A stretch of DNA of 64,000 nt from Paenibacillus albidus (GTDB taxonomy: Bacteria > Bacillota > Bacilli > Paenibacillales > Paenibacillaceae). The stretch's first letter is position 1, and the number at the start of each line of letters is the position of its first letter. The notes below the pieces were generated by a model, which had not been told where the DNA came from, searched no databases, and saw only the letters and a program-made list of their open reading frames with translations. The translations under genes were made by a program, and so were the position numbers. Shown piece by piece: positions 19,404 through 28,100 of this stretch. Where the stretch lies: NCBI RefSeq assembly GCF_014644435.1, contig NZ_BMKR01000002.1:248001-312000 (forward strand). The letters are read 5' to 3'.

Positions 19404-19452
19404 AAAGAGCTTGGAACCCCTTGTCCCTCAAGGCTTTCCAAGCTTTTTTTCT
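19404..19452 (+). terminator. terminator of the thiamine pyrophosphokinase gene
   Basis: Arms AGCTTGGAA (19408-19416) and TTCCAAGCT (19436-19444) with a loop of about 20 bases and a seven-T tail. The rest of the 355-base gap up to the NlpC/P60 gene holds a small hairpin near 19543-19565 (ACTCCC/GGGAGT) and a possible extended -10, TGCTATACT, at 19575-19583. I see no known riboswitch there. Confidence 0.8.
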
Positions 19453-19707
19453 TGCTCTGACACTTGTAAAGATTAATTTTTTGTAACTTTTAATCGAATT
19501 TTAATAAAACGCTTCCATCGCTTGCCCTGCTTGACTTTGAGACTCCCCAACCAATTTTTAGGGAGTGTTGAACCTGCTATACTACGAAACAGGCAAGACA
19601 AACAGCCTTTCTGAAAGATTCGGTTTCAGCGTCTATTCATAAGGACCATGTTCCGTTTCTCATAGATTTCAGCTTGCTTTTCAAAAAACCTAGGAGGTAT
19701 TCACAAC

Positions 19708-20211
19708 ATGAACAAACAACAATGGATTAAAAAAGCAATCGTCGTAAGCATGTGTACTACCATCGGCTTCAGTTCTTTAGTAGCAACCGGCATCGGTACC
19801 ACTCCCGTTGCGGCAGCTTCAGTGTCTTCAACCGGACAAAAGGTGGTTAACCTGGGCAAAAAATATATGGGGGTCCGTTACCAGTTCGGCGCATCCACTT
19901 CCACTACCCGTGTTTTTGACTGCTCTTCTTTCACCAAATATATCTTCAAAAAATACGGCGTTAACCTGCCCCGCACATCCGCGGCCCAATCCAAGGTCGG
20001 CAAAGCAGTCTCAAAAGCCAATCTTCGTGTCGGCGATCTGGTCTTCTTCTCCAGCGGCAGCAGAGCTAACGGCAGAAACGTAACCCATGTCGGGGTCTAT
20101 GCCGGCAACGGAAAAATCCTGCACACCTACGGTTCACCTGGCGTAACTTTGTCGAACCTGAATTCAGGCCACTGGAAGAAAACCTATCTAAAAGCCCGCC
20201 GCGTACTGTAA
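19708..20211 (+). CDS. secreted NlpC/P60 (C40) peptidoglycan endopeptidase
   Basis: Secreted cysteine endopeptidase that would cut stem peptides in the cell wall. Seen: a signal peptide of about 36 residues (KK..., hydrophobic core, cut near AAA-S), then a minimal C40 domain with catalytic Cys72 in RVFDCSSFTKYIF, His in NVTHVGVYAG and a polar residue in HTYGSPG. 167 residues, with no SH3 or LysM binding domain, so it is a bare catalytic module. AGGAGG lies nine bases before the ATG. Converges on the response regulator gene. Confidence 0.93.
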   Translation: MNKQQWIKKAIVVSMCTTIGFSSLVATGIGTTPVAAASVSSTGQKVVNLGKKYMGVRYQFGASTSTTRVFDCSSFTKYIFKKYGVNLPRTSAAQSKVGKAVSKANLRVGDLVFFSSGSRANGRNVTHVGVYAGNGKILHTYGSPGVTLSNLNSGHWKKTYLKARRVL

Positions 20212-20253
20212 CAGCTCTAAGAATAGAGTATTGGCTATGATAGAGATATGCTC

Positions 20254-20958
20254 TCAGCATGTGGCGCCGTTCTCCGGCGCCCTCATTACATACCCGGCTC
20301 CCCGCACTGTATGAATCAATTTATTCCGGTAGCCCTTGTCCACCTTTAATCGAAGGTGTCTGATGTAGACATCCACCACATTGGTGTCTGCATGAAAATG
20401 ATAACCCCAGATTTGCTTCAGGATCTCGTCACGGGAACAGATTTCCCCCAGATGGGCAGCGAGATAATACAGTAAATCAAATTCTTTGGGTGTCAATTTC
20501 AGCTCCTTCTCTTCACGGCTTACCAGACGGCGGCCGGGATCGATGATGAGGGTGTCGATCTTCAGCAGAGCAGAACGCCTGCGCCGTCCCGCCAGCTCCA
20601 ACAGATTACGAACCCTGCTGCTAAATTCGCCGGTATGTAAAGGTCTGCTCATATATTCATTGCCCCCGGCCTTAAAGGCCGCAACCGCCCCTTCTCCTGT
20701 AGCCTGACCGGATATCACCATGACCGGTAATGTCTCCCCCTGCTCCCTGAGGGCAGCAATCGTCTTCCAGCCGCTCCATTCCTCCGGCTCCTCCAGCTCG
20801 ACTATCAGCATCAAGGGCATATTGCCGGTCAACAATAAGCGAAGGTCCTCCGGATCTTCGCTTATTGTGATAGGATGCCCCATAGCCTGAAGTTCCTCTT
20901 CCAGTTCCACTTGTTTGTTTCCGGACTCCTGTCTGTACCATACAATTTGCTCGTTCAC
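20254..20958 (-). CDS. OmpR-type response regulator with degenerate receiver domain
   Basis: DNA-binding protein with an N-terminal receiver-like domain and a C-terminal winged helix (KLTPKEFDLLYYLAAHLGEI, then SRDEIL, and VVDVYIRHLRLKVD). In the receiver the expected phospho-acceptor Asp is replaced: the strand reads LMLIVELEEPEEW, so Glu stands at the acceptor place. The conserved Lys near the end is Arg (EYMSRPLH). Normal phosphorylation is therefore unlikely. I start at the GTG at 20958 (234 residues) because GAGGGG lies seven bases upstream; the open frame continues 90 bases further. No histidine kinase is adjacent. A GC hairpin at 20263-20281 lies within its last codons. Confidence 0.88.
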   Translation of the reverse strand: MNEQIVWYRQESGNKQVELEEELQAMGHPITISEDPEDLRLLLTGNMPLMLIVELEEPEEWSGWKTIAALREQGETLPVMVISGQATGEGAVAAFKAGGNEYMSRPLHTGEFSSRVRNLLELAGRRRRSALLKIDTLIIDPGRRLVSREEKELKLTPKEFDLLYYLAAHLGEICSRDEILKQIWGYHFHADTNVVDVYIRHLRLKVDKGYRNKLIHTVRGAGYVMRAPENGATC

Positions 20959-21096
20959 GAGAGAACCCCTCATCCATACAGCCTTGCTCCAAAAGCTACC
21001 GAAGCAGAATAGGTATAGATTTCCCCATAAACAAAAAGAGCATTCCATCTGAAATGAAATGCTCTGTACGCTCTATAAGCAAATATGCGGTAAAGA

Positions 21097-21399
21097 TTAA
21101 TTCACCAAATCAATCTCCTGAAAGCGGGCAACCTCGGTTTCCCAACGCTCCTGCACAAACGACTGATGGCTGGGATGAGCATTATAAGCCTCATAGGCCT
21201 CCTGATTCTCAAATTCCATAGAGAAGCCATAATCAAAGTCACATTTAGGACTTATCTGGTGCAGCACTTCAAAGTTCCGTACGACCGGAATCGCACTCAG
21301 AATCCTGGCCCCATCCTGCAAAAAAGCCTCAGCCTCGCGGGAACCCCGGGGGTGTGACAATGTAAAAATCGCCATATGTCTGATTCTCCCTCTGTCCAT
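21097..21399 (-). CDS. Dabb-domain (stress-responsive A/B barrel) protein
   Basis: Small dimeric ferredoxin-like barrel protein of unknown reaction. Seen: IRHMAIFTLSH at the N-terminus, GFSMEFENQEAYEAYNAHPSHQ in the middle and FVQERW, the usual Dabb pattern. 100 residues from the ATG at 21399, where AAAGGGGAG lies seven bases upstream. It follows the ThiF-like gene by 31 bp and may be cotranscribed with it. Confidence 0.85.
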   Translation of the reverse strand: MDRGRIRHMAIFTLSHPRGSREAEAFLQDGARILSAIPVVRNFEVLHQISPKCDFDYGFSMEFENQEAYEAYNAHPSHQSFVQERWETEVARFQEIDLVN

Positions 21400-21430
21400 C
21401 TTGTTCTCCCCTTTCATCCTTAAAAGTGGT

Positions 21431-22510
21431 TTATCCAAAATAACGGTGATAAAAGCTGCGGGCTGCCGCGATATCGGTGGTGCCGTGAATCAGGGCTCTA
21501 CCGTCCGCAAAAACAACCATCCGGTAGGCCCCCTCCGTATAAGAAAGCAGATAAGGATTGCTGGTGACTTTTCCGCTGCCCAAGCCGGACAAGCGCCGGG
21601 CGGTTTCAGAGAGGTCCAACTGCTGACGCTGAGCGGGACGGATCTGGACAGTATCCCTGCCGCAGAGCACATCGCTGCGCTCCGAACCCGCAGCTGACAA
21701 GTAAGGATACACGGCATGATCACCGCAGGAAGGGCAATCCGCCTTGCGGGCGGCAGCCACACCAATCTCCTGATGTTCATTGCGCCATATATCAAAGCTG
21801 AGCAGCTTGTTTCTCAGCTGCTCCTTGCGGCCCCCCAGCAGCTTAATTGCCTCGGCGGTGGCATTGGCGGTAACGAGCTGGACCGCTTGCGGCAGAATGC
21901 CGGCCGTGTCGCAGGTGTCTCCGCCCAGCGGAACAGCGCCAAGCAGACAGTTCAGACAAGGGGTCTCCCCGGGCAGAATCGTATACGTAATGCCATAGCC
22001 GCCCACACAGGCCCCGTAAATCCAGGGAATGCCGTGTTTTTGGGCCATATCATTCATTATGAGCCGGGTATCGAAATTATCCGTTCCATCCATGATGAGA
22101 TCCACCTTGGGCAAAAGGCTGCCCAATTCCTCCACCCGGACATCCATCACATGGGCTTCTATGGTAATCTCGGAATTAATCTGTTCCAGCCGGATTTTGG
22201 CGGCCGCGGCTTTGGGCATTCTTTGCCTTGCATCTTCCTCAGTGTAGAGCTGTTGACGCTGCAGGTTGCTCCATTCCACATAATCACGGTCAGCGAGGAT
22301 TAGATGACCTACCCCGCAGCGCGCCAATGTCTCCGCTATTCCCGTCCCCAGTGCACCGGCACCGACAATGAGCACAGTGGACTCCGCCAGTCCGCGCTGG
22401 CCTTGCCCGCCGAATGGTGTGAAGCGGACCTGGCGTGAATAGCGTCCATTCCGGCCCTCCCCGGAGACAGCAGCCTCCCTCAACTCATCTTTGTCTTCGT
22501 TATGTACCAT
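21431..22510 (-). CDS. ThiF/MoeB/HesA-family adenylyltransferase
   Basis: E1-like enzyme that adenylates the C-terminus of a ubiquitin-like sulfur carrier (ThiS or MoaD). Seen: nucleotide-binding GAGALGTGIAE near residue 50, DRDYVEWSNLQRQ, DGTDNFDTR, the catalytic-loop Cys in GGDTCDTAGILP, and zinc-binding CLNC and CPSC pairs. After the core domain the protein has about 75 extra residues without a clear rhodanese active Cys. 359 residues; AAGGAGG before the ATG. No thi or moa genes adjoin it, so thiamine and molybdopterin roles cannot be separated here. Confidence 0.88.
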   Translation of the reverse strand: MVHNEDKDELREAAVSGEGRNGRYSRQVRFTPFGGQGQRGLAESTVLIVGAGALGTGIAETLARCGVGHLILADRDYVEWSNLQRQQLYTEEDARQRMPKAAAAKIRLEQINSEITIEAHVMDVRVEELGSLLPKVDLIMDGTDNFDTRLIMNDMAQKHGIPWIYGACVGGYGITYTILPGETPCLNCLLGAVPLGGDTCDTAGILPQAVQLVTANATAEAIKLLGGRKEQLRNKLLSFDIWRNEHQEIGVAAARKADCPSCGDHAVYPYLSAAGSERSDVLCGRDTVQIRPAQRQQLDLSETARRLSGLGSGKVTSNPYLLSYTEGAYRMVVFADGRALIHGTTDIAAARSFYHRYFG

Positions 22511-22609
22511 GATGATTCCTCCTTCCTTATCCCTAAGCAGTTCAACTCCGGATTCAGAAAAGCCGGGGATTGGCAGCCTAGCCGCTTTTCCCCGGACTTC
22601 TATATGCTT

Positions 22610-24166
22610 CTATACAGATGTGGTGGCGGACCATTGTTCTACATCCCAGGTTTTGGTCACCCAGTCTTCATAAAAGTCCGGTTCGTGGGATACGAGCAGG
22701 ACAGTACCCTTGTATTCCTTCAATGCGCGTTTCAGCTCTGCCTTGGCGACTACATCAAGGTGATTCGTTGGCTCATCGAACAGAATCCAGTTGCTCTCGC
22801 GCATCATCAACTTGCACAGACGCACCTTGGCCTGTTCGCCCCCGCTCAGCATGTTGAGCGGACGGGTAATATGTTCGTTCTTAAGCCCGCAACGCGCCAG
22901 ATGGGCACGCACTTCATGCTGGTTGAGACTGGAGAATTCATTCCACACATCGTCAATCGGCGTAATGTTCCCTGCTTTTACCTCCTGTTGGAAATAGGCG
23001 GGAGTGAGGTAGTCACCAAGATATGTCTTGCCGCTGATCGGCGGGATCACACCCAGGATCGTCTTGAGCAGGGTTGATTTGCCGACGCCGTTGCAGCCGA
23101 CAATGGCGATTTTTTCGCCGCGTTCAATAATCATGTTCAGCTTCGGCAGCAGCGGGCGGTCATAGCCGATCTCAAAATCAATGCCTTCAAAGACCGTTTT
23201 GCCGCTGGCCCGGGTCTCCTTAAAGCTAAAGGTTGGTTTCATAGCCTCTTCAGGACGTTCAATCCGTTCCAGGCGATCCAGCTGCTTTTCCCGGCTTTTG
23301 GCCCGGCCCGAGGTTGAAGCACGCGCTTTGTTGCGCTGAATGAAGTCTTCTTGCTTCTTAATGAAATCCTGCTGTTTCTCATAGGCATCTATATGCTGGG
23401 CTTTATTCATATCAGCCATGTCAAGGAATCGCTCGTAATTCGCTGTGTATCGGGTCAGCTTGGCGAACTCCAGATGATAGACTACATTGACTACCTTGTT
23501 CATAAACTCCGTATCATGGGAGATCAGCATAAAGGCATAAGGATACTGCTTCAAATAGTTCGTCAGCCAATCAATATGCTCTACATCCAGATAGTTGGTA
23601 GGCTCATCCAGCAGCAGAACGTTAGGTTTCTCAAGCAGCAGCTTGGCCAGCAGAACCTTGGTCCGCTGCCCCCCGCTCAGTGAAGCAACATCACGGTCCA
23701 GGCCAATCGCCGACAGACCGAGTCCGTTGCCCATCTCCTCAACCTTCACGTCGATCAGATAAAAGCCGCCGATCTCCAGCTGCTCCTGAATTTCGCCCAT
23801 TTGCTCCAATAAAATCTCCAGCTCTTCCGGGGAGGCTTCACCCATTTTATCGGTGATTCCGTACATTTCCTGCTCCAGTTCCAGCAGCGGCAAAAAAGCT
23901 TCCTTCAGCACATCGCGGACTGTCTTCCCTGGAATAAGCTTGGTATGCTGGTCCAGATAGCCATAACGGACACGCGGCGTCCATTCTACCTTCCCGCTGT
24001 CTTTGAGCAGCTTTCCCGTCAGAATATTCATAAGCGTCGATTTGCCGACACCGTTGGCGCCCACAAGTCCTACATGTTCTCCGGCGAGCAGCCGGAACGT
24101 TACATTCTTAAACAGCTGCCGGTCCCCAAAGTTATGGGAAACATCTTCTACAGTAAGTAAACTCAT
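22610..24166 (-). CDS. ABC-F family ATPase
   Basis: Cytoplasmic twin-ATPase protein of the ribosome-associated ABC-F class; members rescue or protect translating ribosomes, some giving antibiotic resistance. Seen: two Walker A motifs (GANGVGKST near 36, GCNGVGKST near 354), two signature motifs (LSGGQRTKV and LSGGEQAKV), two Walker B/DEPTN segments, a charged linker near 250-310, and no membrane helices. 518 residues. Monocistronic. The subfamily cannot be fixed by eye; the short linker argues for a housekeeping factor rather than a dedicated resistance protein. Confidence 0.92.
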   Translation of the reverse strand: MSLLTVEDVSHNFGDRQLFKNVTFRLLAGEHVGLVGANGVGKSTLMNILTGKLLKDSGKVEWTPRVRYGYLDQHTKLIPGKTVRDVLKEAFLPLLELEQEMYGITDKMGEASPEELEILLEQMGEIQEQLEIGGFYLIDVKVEEMGNGLGLSAIGLDRDVASLSGGQRTKVLLAKLLLEKPNVLLLDEPTNYLDVEHIDWLTNYLKQYPYAFMLISHDTEFMNKVVNVVYHLEFAKLTRYTANYERFLDMADMNKAQHIDAYEKQQDFIKKQEDFIQRNKARASTSGRAKSREKQLDRLERIERPEEAMKPTFSFKETRASGKTVFEGIDFEIGYDRPLLPKLNMIIERGEKIAIVGCNGVGKSTLLKTILGVIPPISGKTYLGDYLTPAYFQQEVKAGNITPIDDVWNEFSSLNQHEVRAHLARCGLKNEHITRPLNMLSGGEQAKVRLCKLMMRESNWILFDEPTNHLDVVAKAELKRALKEYKGTVLLVSHEPDFYEDWVTKTWDVEQWSATTSV

Positions 24167-24326
24167 AAATTCTCTGCAAACTCCTATCTATAGTCAAAAT
24201 CAATGATTTCTCTACATACATACAATGATCTATTGTAGCACAAATAGCCGCCACACTGAAACAGGTAATTCGCTGAGCTTGGCGAAAAATGCTGGACAAG
24301 GCTGCCTCACCCAGCTCCGGACTTGT

Positions 24327-25814
24327 TTATTTCCGAAAAAAACGCGCCGGTCTCCCCGGTACCTTCCCTCCCGTGGTGTCTTCCAGCAGAGCTTGCAGAG
24401 CTGCTGTCAGCTTACCCTTGTGCGCGAACGGATCACGCTGCAGCGGAAGCTCATACACCTGGCCCACACCAAGCACCTCCTGCAGCAGTATGGCTGCGGA
24501 AGACGAGGACAGCGGCAGACCCACCCGCCAGTGGCGCTGCGGCTGAATCGCTTGCCGGCGCAGCCAGACAAGCACTTCTTCCAAACGCCAATCCGCACCG
24601 GAGGCTATCAAAACCGGAGTATCACAATGGATAAAGGCCTCCAGCGCTCCTTCGTACCCTCCTGAACCAAGGTCCAGAACAACATAGCGGTAAGTCCCTT
24701 GCAGCAGTCCGGCCAATTCGCCGTTCTGCGGCCGTTTCCAATAATCGGCCCCCTCCCAGGTGACAGCTGCTTGTCCGTCTCTGCTATGTCTGGAGATTGG
24801 CTTGCCGCCCATCAGGTTGTCCAGACGGCTGTAGACCGGCGAATCCGGCGCATAATCTACCCAGGCGGTTGCCCCGCAGCGCGATAAATAGCGGCATACT
24901 GCCAAAGAGGTATGTGTCGTTCCCAAGCCCGGGGATACACCGAGCAGAGCTATTACGCTTGTACAGCTGCTTTTGTTCCGGCCATGGACAGGCTTCGCCG
25001 CAGCGGGTAATTCCTGAACAATCCGTTCCAGCGCCTGCAATACTTCGGAAGCATCTTGATATCGTTCCTCAGGCCGGTAACGGAGCAGCCGGCGGATGAC
25101 AGGAATAAGCCCGTCGGGAATCCGTCCTTGGAGCCGGGACTCCATGCCTGTCTCCCAGCGGCTGCACATCCCGCCGGTTGCCATATACAGCATTAATGCC
25201 CCCAGCCCATACAGGTCGGCAGCAGGCTGGTTCTCTCCGCCGCCGTATTGTTCAGGTGCAGCAAAGCCGGCCGTACCCAGCTTAACGGTGTCTTTTTCCC
25301 CAATCCCGGTTCGCAGGCTGCGGGCAATGCCGAAGTCGATCAGCACCAGTTCCTGATTTCCGTCAAGCATGATGTTGGAGGGCTTCAAATCACAATATAC
25401 AATCGGGGGATGTTGCCTGTGCAAATATTGCAGCACCTCCAGCAAATGACCGGCCAGCAGCAGAACTAGCGGGGCGGGCAGCGGACCTGCGTATTCCTTC
25501 ATGAATTGGGTCAAAGTGATCCCCTCAATGTAATCCATGATCAAATAACAATACCCCTCATGATCCGGAGGGTAATAGTCCACAGCGCGGGGAATACGCG
25601 GATGCTGAAGACCGGTCAATAACTCTGCTTCCGCCTGGAGCACACCTTCTGCTTCTCCGGCAGCAAGGCTTTCCTTAACGGCCCAGTATTTGCCGGGAAG
25701 CCGCAGATCCTCAGCCAGATACACATGACTCATCCCGCCCGAACCGATGTGCCCTGCAATCCTGTAACGTTCACCGATAATTTGGCCCCTGCTTAACTTG
25801 GAATCAAATCCCAT
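24327..25814 (-). CDS. Ser/Thr protein kinase fused to a ParA/MinD-like domain
   Basis: Residues about 10-270 are a Hanks-type kinase: glycine loop IGSGGMSHVY, Lys in WAVKES, catalytic loop YCDLKPSN, DFG in LIDFGIAR and APEQYGG. Residues about 285-495 resemble a MinD/ParA fold: VIALLGVSPGLGTTHTSLAV at the Walker A place, then VDYAPDSP and YRYVVLDLGSGG. The P-loop lacks the usual lysines (GLGTTHT), as in atypical CpaE/TadZ-like ParA proteins. No transmembrane or PASTA region is present, so it is cytoplasmic. I start at 25814 because AAGGAGG lies seven bases upstream of that ATG. Function unknown; the fusion suggests localised phosphorylation. Confidence 0.85.
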   Translation of the reverse strand: MGFDSKLSRGQIIGERYRIAGHIGSGGMSHVYLAEDLRLPGKYWAVKESLAAGEAEGVLQAEAELLTGLQHPRIPRAVDYYPPDHEGYCYLIMDYIEGITLTQFMKEYAGPLPAPLVLLLAGHLLEVLQYLHRQHPPIVYCDLKPSNIMLDGNQELVLIDFGIARSLRTGIGEKDTVKLGTAGFAAPEQYGGGENQPAADLYGLGALMLYMATGGMCSRWETGMESRLQGRIPDGLIPVIRRLLRYRPEERYQDASEVLQALERIVQELPAAAKPVHGRNKSSCTSVIALLGVSPGLGTTHTSLAVCRYLSRCGATAWVDYAPDSPVYSRLDNLMGGKPISRHSRDGQAAVTWEGADYWKRPQNGELAGLLQGTYRYVVLDLGSGGYEGALEAFIHCDTPVLIASGADWRLEEVLVWLRRQAIQPQRHWRVGLPLSSSSAAILLQEVLGVGQVYELPLQRDPFAHKGKLTAALQALLEDTTGGKVPGRPARFFRK

Positions 25815-25845
25815 GTTCATTCCTCCTTATGTTTAGGCATAAAAA

Positions 25846-25920
25846 AAGAAAACCTCCCGGTGTTACGCTTCCAGTAAACCGGCAAATGCCGGAAGCGTAA
25901 AACAACGGGAGGCTTTCCCT
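25846..25920 (-). terminator. terminator of the mutM-nfo-rlmM-like operon
   Basis: Minus-strand hairpin with outer arms AAGCCTCCCG/CGGGAGGTTT and inner arms TTACGCTTCC/GGAAGCGTAA, followed by TTTTCTTTTTTTAT. It separates the methyltransferase gene from the kinase gene. Confidence 0.88.
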
Positions 25921-25930
25921 GTATTTTGAC

Positions 25931-26998
25931 TTAATACTTAATCATATAAAGTGTTATCTCATCCCTGTTATGGAACAGCTGCTTCGCCCGCTGAATCTGC
26001 ATACGCTCGCCCTCAAACATGGCGATCAGCTCCTTAATCAAAGCCAGCGGCTTCTTGTGCATGAGCTTCACGGTAATAATGGCCGTTCCTCCGGGAGAAA
26101 GGCTGTGCAGCAGTCCTGTGACCAGCTTTGCCATCAGCTTCGGACTCCAGCTCATGTCACATACCAGCAGATCAAATTCGTTCTCGCGGAATTTGACTTC
26201 TCCTGCATTTTTGCGCAGGATCTTCAGGCCGGGGGCATTACGCAGCGATGGATGCATCAGCGCCGGATCAACAGCCGTAACTTTCAGGCCGCGCTCCAGT
26301 AAAAAGGAGGTCCAGCCCCCAGGCGAAGCACCAATATCGACCGCATTCTTGAAGCTGTAGAACGGAATATCAAATTCCTTCTCCGCCTCCATAAGTTTGA
26401 ATTTGGCCCGGGAAATCTGTCCGTCTTCCTTGCGGAAGCGAATCGCACCGCCATTCCAGCTGGACAGGTTATGCTCAGGGCGTGAAACGCCCGCATACAG
26501 TGCATTCCCGTCGGCATATACCGAAATGACCCAAGCCGGGTCATGTACGGTAAATTCAGCACTCAGGCTCCCGAGGTGTTCCTGAAGCCACTCCCGCAGC
26601 TCTCCCGGGCTCTCCTGCCAGAAGGAGTCTCCGCTTTTGCGGACATGCAGGGACACTTTCAGACCTTCAAGCTCGCTCCTGCGGCTTAAATAGACAGCCA
26701 ATCGCTCCAGCCCGGCCAGACTTCCTTCATCCTGGAACTCTATAGGCTGGATATGCCGCAGAAAAATCGGCAGCTGCTGCAAAAGCAGCCGGTTCACTTC
26801 CTCCGGCTTATGCTGAAGTGTGGCTATAAAGATCTCACCAGGCAGCAGCAAGGTACTTTTTACCGCGCCGAACAGTCGGCGCAGCTCCTCTTGGGCATAG
26901 GGTGCAAAACCATGATTAGCTGTGCATATATAACGTGAATGCACCTGCTCTTCCGGAGGCGCATTCCGCTCCTCCGCTTCTTCTATGAAATCATTCAA
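25931..26998 (-). CDS. RlmM/FtsJ-like SAM-dependent rRNA 2'-O-methyltransferase
   Basis: Probably methylates a ribose of 23S rRNA. Seen: an N-terminal THUMP-like half (RYICTANHGFAPYAQEELRR), then a Rossmann methyltransferase of the FtsJ/RrmJ type with FKNAVDIGASPGGWTSFLLE near residue 210, acidic VTAVDP, and LLVCDMSWSP, followed by TVKLMHKK carrying catalytic-type lysines. 355 residues. Its ATG overlaps the ABC ATPase stop by 4 bp. Last gene of the operon. RlmM acts on C2498 in E. coli; the exact site here is inferred only from the fold. Confidence 0.85.
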   Translation of the reverse strand: MNDFIEEAEERNAPPEEQVHSRYICTANHGFAPYAQEELRRLFGAVKSTLLLPGEIFIATLQHKPEEVNRLLLQQLPIFLRHIQPIEFQDEGSLAGLERLAVYLSRRSELEGLKVSLHVRKSGDSFWQESPGELREWLQEHLGSLSAEFTVHDPAWVISVYADGNALYAGVSRPEHNLSSWNGGAIRFRKEDGQISRAKFKLMEAEKEFDIPFYSFKNAVDIGASPGGWTSFLLERGLKVTAVDPALMHPSLRNAPGLKILRKNAGEVKFRENEFDLLVCDMSWSPKLMAKLVTGLLHSLSPGGTAIITVKLMHKKPLALIKELIAMFEGERMQIQRAKQLFHNRDEITLYMIKY

Positions 26999-27780
26999 AT
27001 TGATTTGCCTCCAGGTCTTATTTTAATCCAGGGACGACCGCTATCCCATTCTACCAGAGCGGGAATACCATAGGTAGCCAAAATCATCTCATTCGAAAGC
27101 ACTTCAGCTTTCGGCCCGGAACCGGCCAGCTTGCCGTCACGGATCAAGGCAACATGGGAGAAAAGCGGCATGATTTCCTCAATGTGATGCGTAACGTACA
27201 CGACCGTTACCTGGCGCTGTTTGAGCTTGTCGATTTCATCCAGCATTTTTTCACGTTCATACAGATCAAGACCGGCGCATGGCTCGTCCATAATGAGCAA
27301 TTTAGGTTTTGCTATCAGGCAGCGGGCCAGCATGGCCTTTTTGCGTTCTCCCTGGGACAAGGTGCCGAACGAATGGAAAGCCAGGCTGCCCAGATTCATG
27401 TCTTCCAGAAGACGCAGCGCCTCTGCTTTCACTTCTTCGGGTATCTTCTGGTAGAAACGCAGGTATGCAAAGGCCCCCGTAGCCACCACTTCCCATACCG
27501 GATCGCTTAATGACAGCTTTTCCATCAGGGAGGGCCCGATATAACCGATTTCTTTACGGACTTCACGCAGGTCGCATTGTCCATATTTATAGCCCAGGAC
27601 TTCTACTGACCCGCTGCTGGGAAACAAGTAGCCTGTCATCATTTCGAGAAGGGTCGTTTTGCCGGAGCCGTTGCGTCCCAGAATGACCCAGTTCTCGCCT
27701 TCCTTCACTTGAAGGGACACATCGTCCAGAATCAAGCTTTCTTCCCTGCGCAGGGTAAGATGCTGCAAGGATATCATCAT
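26995..27780 (-). CDS. stand-alone ABC ATPase (YlmA/ModF-like)
   Basis: ATP-binding cassette subunit: Walker A GRNGSGKTT near residue 35, signature LSQGERKK, Walker B LLIMDEPCAGLDL and H-loop VTHHIEE. 261 residues. It resembles B. subtilis YlmA, whose transport partner is unknown. No permease lies in the operon, so it may act with a distant permease or not in transport at all. It is coupled by 4-bp overlaps to the thioredoxin-like gene before it and the methyltransferase gene after it. Confidence 0.85.
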   Translation of the reverse strand: MMISLQHLTLRREESLILDDVSLQVKEGENWVILGRNGSGKTTLLEMMTGYLFPSSGSVEVLGYKYGQCDLREVRKEIGYIGPSLMEKLSLSDPVWEVVATGAFAYLRFYQKIPEEVKAEALRLLEDMNLGSLAFHSFGTLSQGERKKAMLARCLIAKPKLLIMDEPCAGLDLYEREKMLDEIDKLKQRQVTVVYVTHHIEEIMPLFSHVALIRDGKLAGSGPKAEVLSNEMILATYGIPALVEWDSGRPWIKIRPGGKSI

Positions 27781-28100
27781 GAGGTCACGCTCCTTATGTA
27801 TTCCAGTATACGTTCAACTGAGCCGAGAGAATAATGGATAACCGGGGCAACATCGCGGGATCCCGGTACCACCATAAGAGCCGGTACACTGGAAATTCTG
27901 TACTTTGACACCACACCCGGCATCATGTTCACATTGGCAGCCACAACGGCAACAGTGAATGGCAATAAATGCTCGGCCACCTCCAGCATCCGCCTTGCTG
28001 CTTTGCAGGTACCGCAAAGCGGAGTGTAGACAAACACAACCAGCGGCTGCCCTGCCGTCTCCAATTCATTCAACAGTTCGGGTTCATTCAATTCCGTCAT
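27777..28100 (-). CDS. thioredoxin-like protein
   Basis: Cytoplasmic thioredoxin-fold protein of 107 residues. Seen: redox motif CGTC at about residues 29-32 after VVFVYTPL, and the cis-Pro loop SSVPALMV. No signal peptide. It differs from classical TrxA (CGPC) and is nearer the YtpP/YbdE-like small group. Coupled by 4-bp overlaps to the cREC gene upstream and the ABC ATPase gene downstream. A reductant role for a partner in this operon is an inference only. Confidence 0.88.
   Translation of the reverse strand: MTELNEPELLNELETAGQPLVVFVYTPLCGTCKAARRMLEVAEHLLPFTVAVVAANVNMMPGVVSKYRISSVPALMVVPGSRDVAPVIHYSLGSVERILEYIRSVTS

Noticed and set aside
19490..19707. Possible c-di-AMP (ydaO) riboswitch before the NlpC/P60 gene
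   Set aside because: Such riboswitches are common before wall hydrolases, but the conserved GGGG..CCGAA and related segments are absent; only a small hairpin is seen.
20263..20281. GC-rich palindrome as a terminator of the NlpC/P60 gene
   Set aside because: It lies within the last codons of the response regulator and lacks a T tail on either strand.
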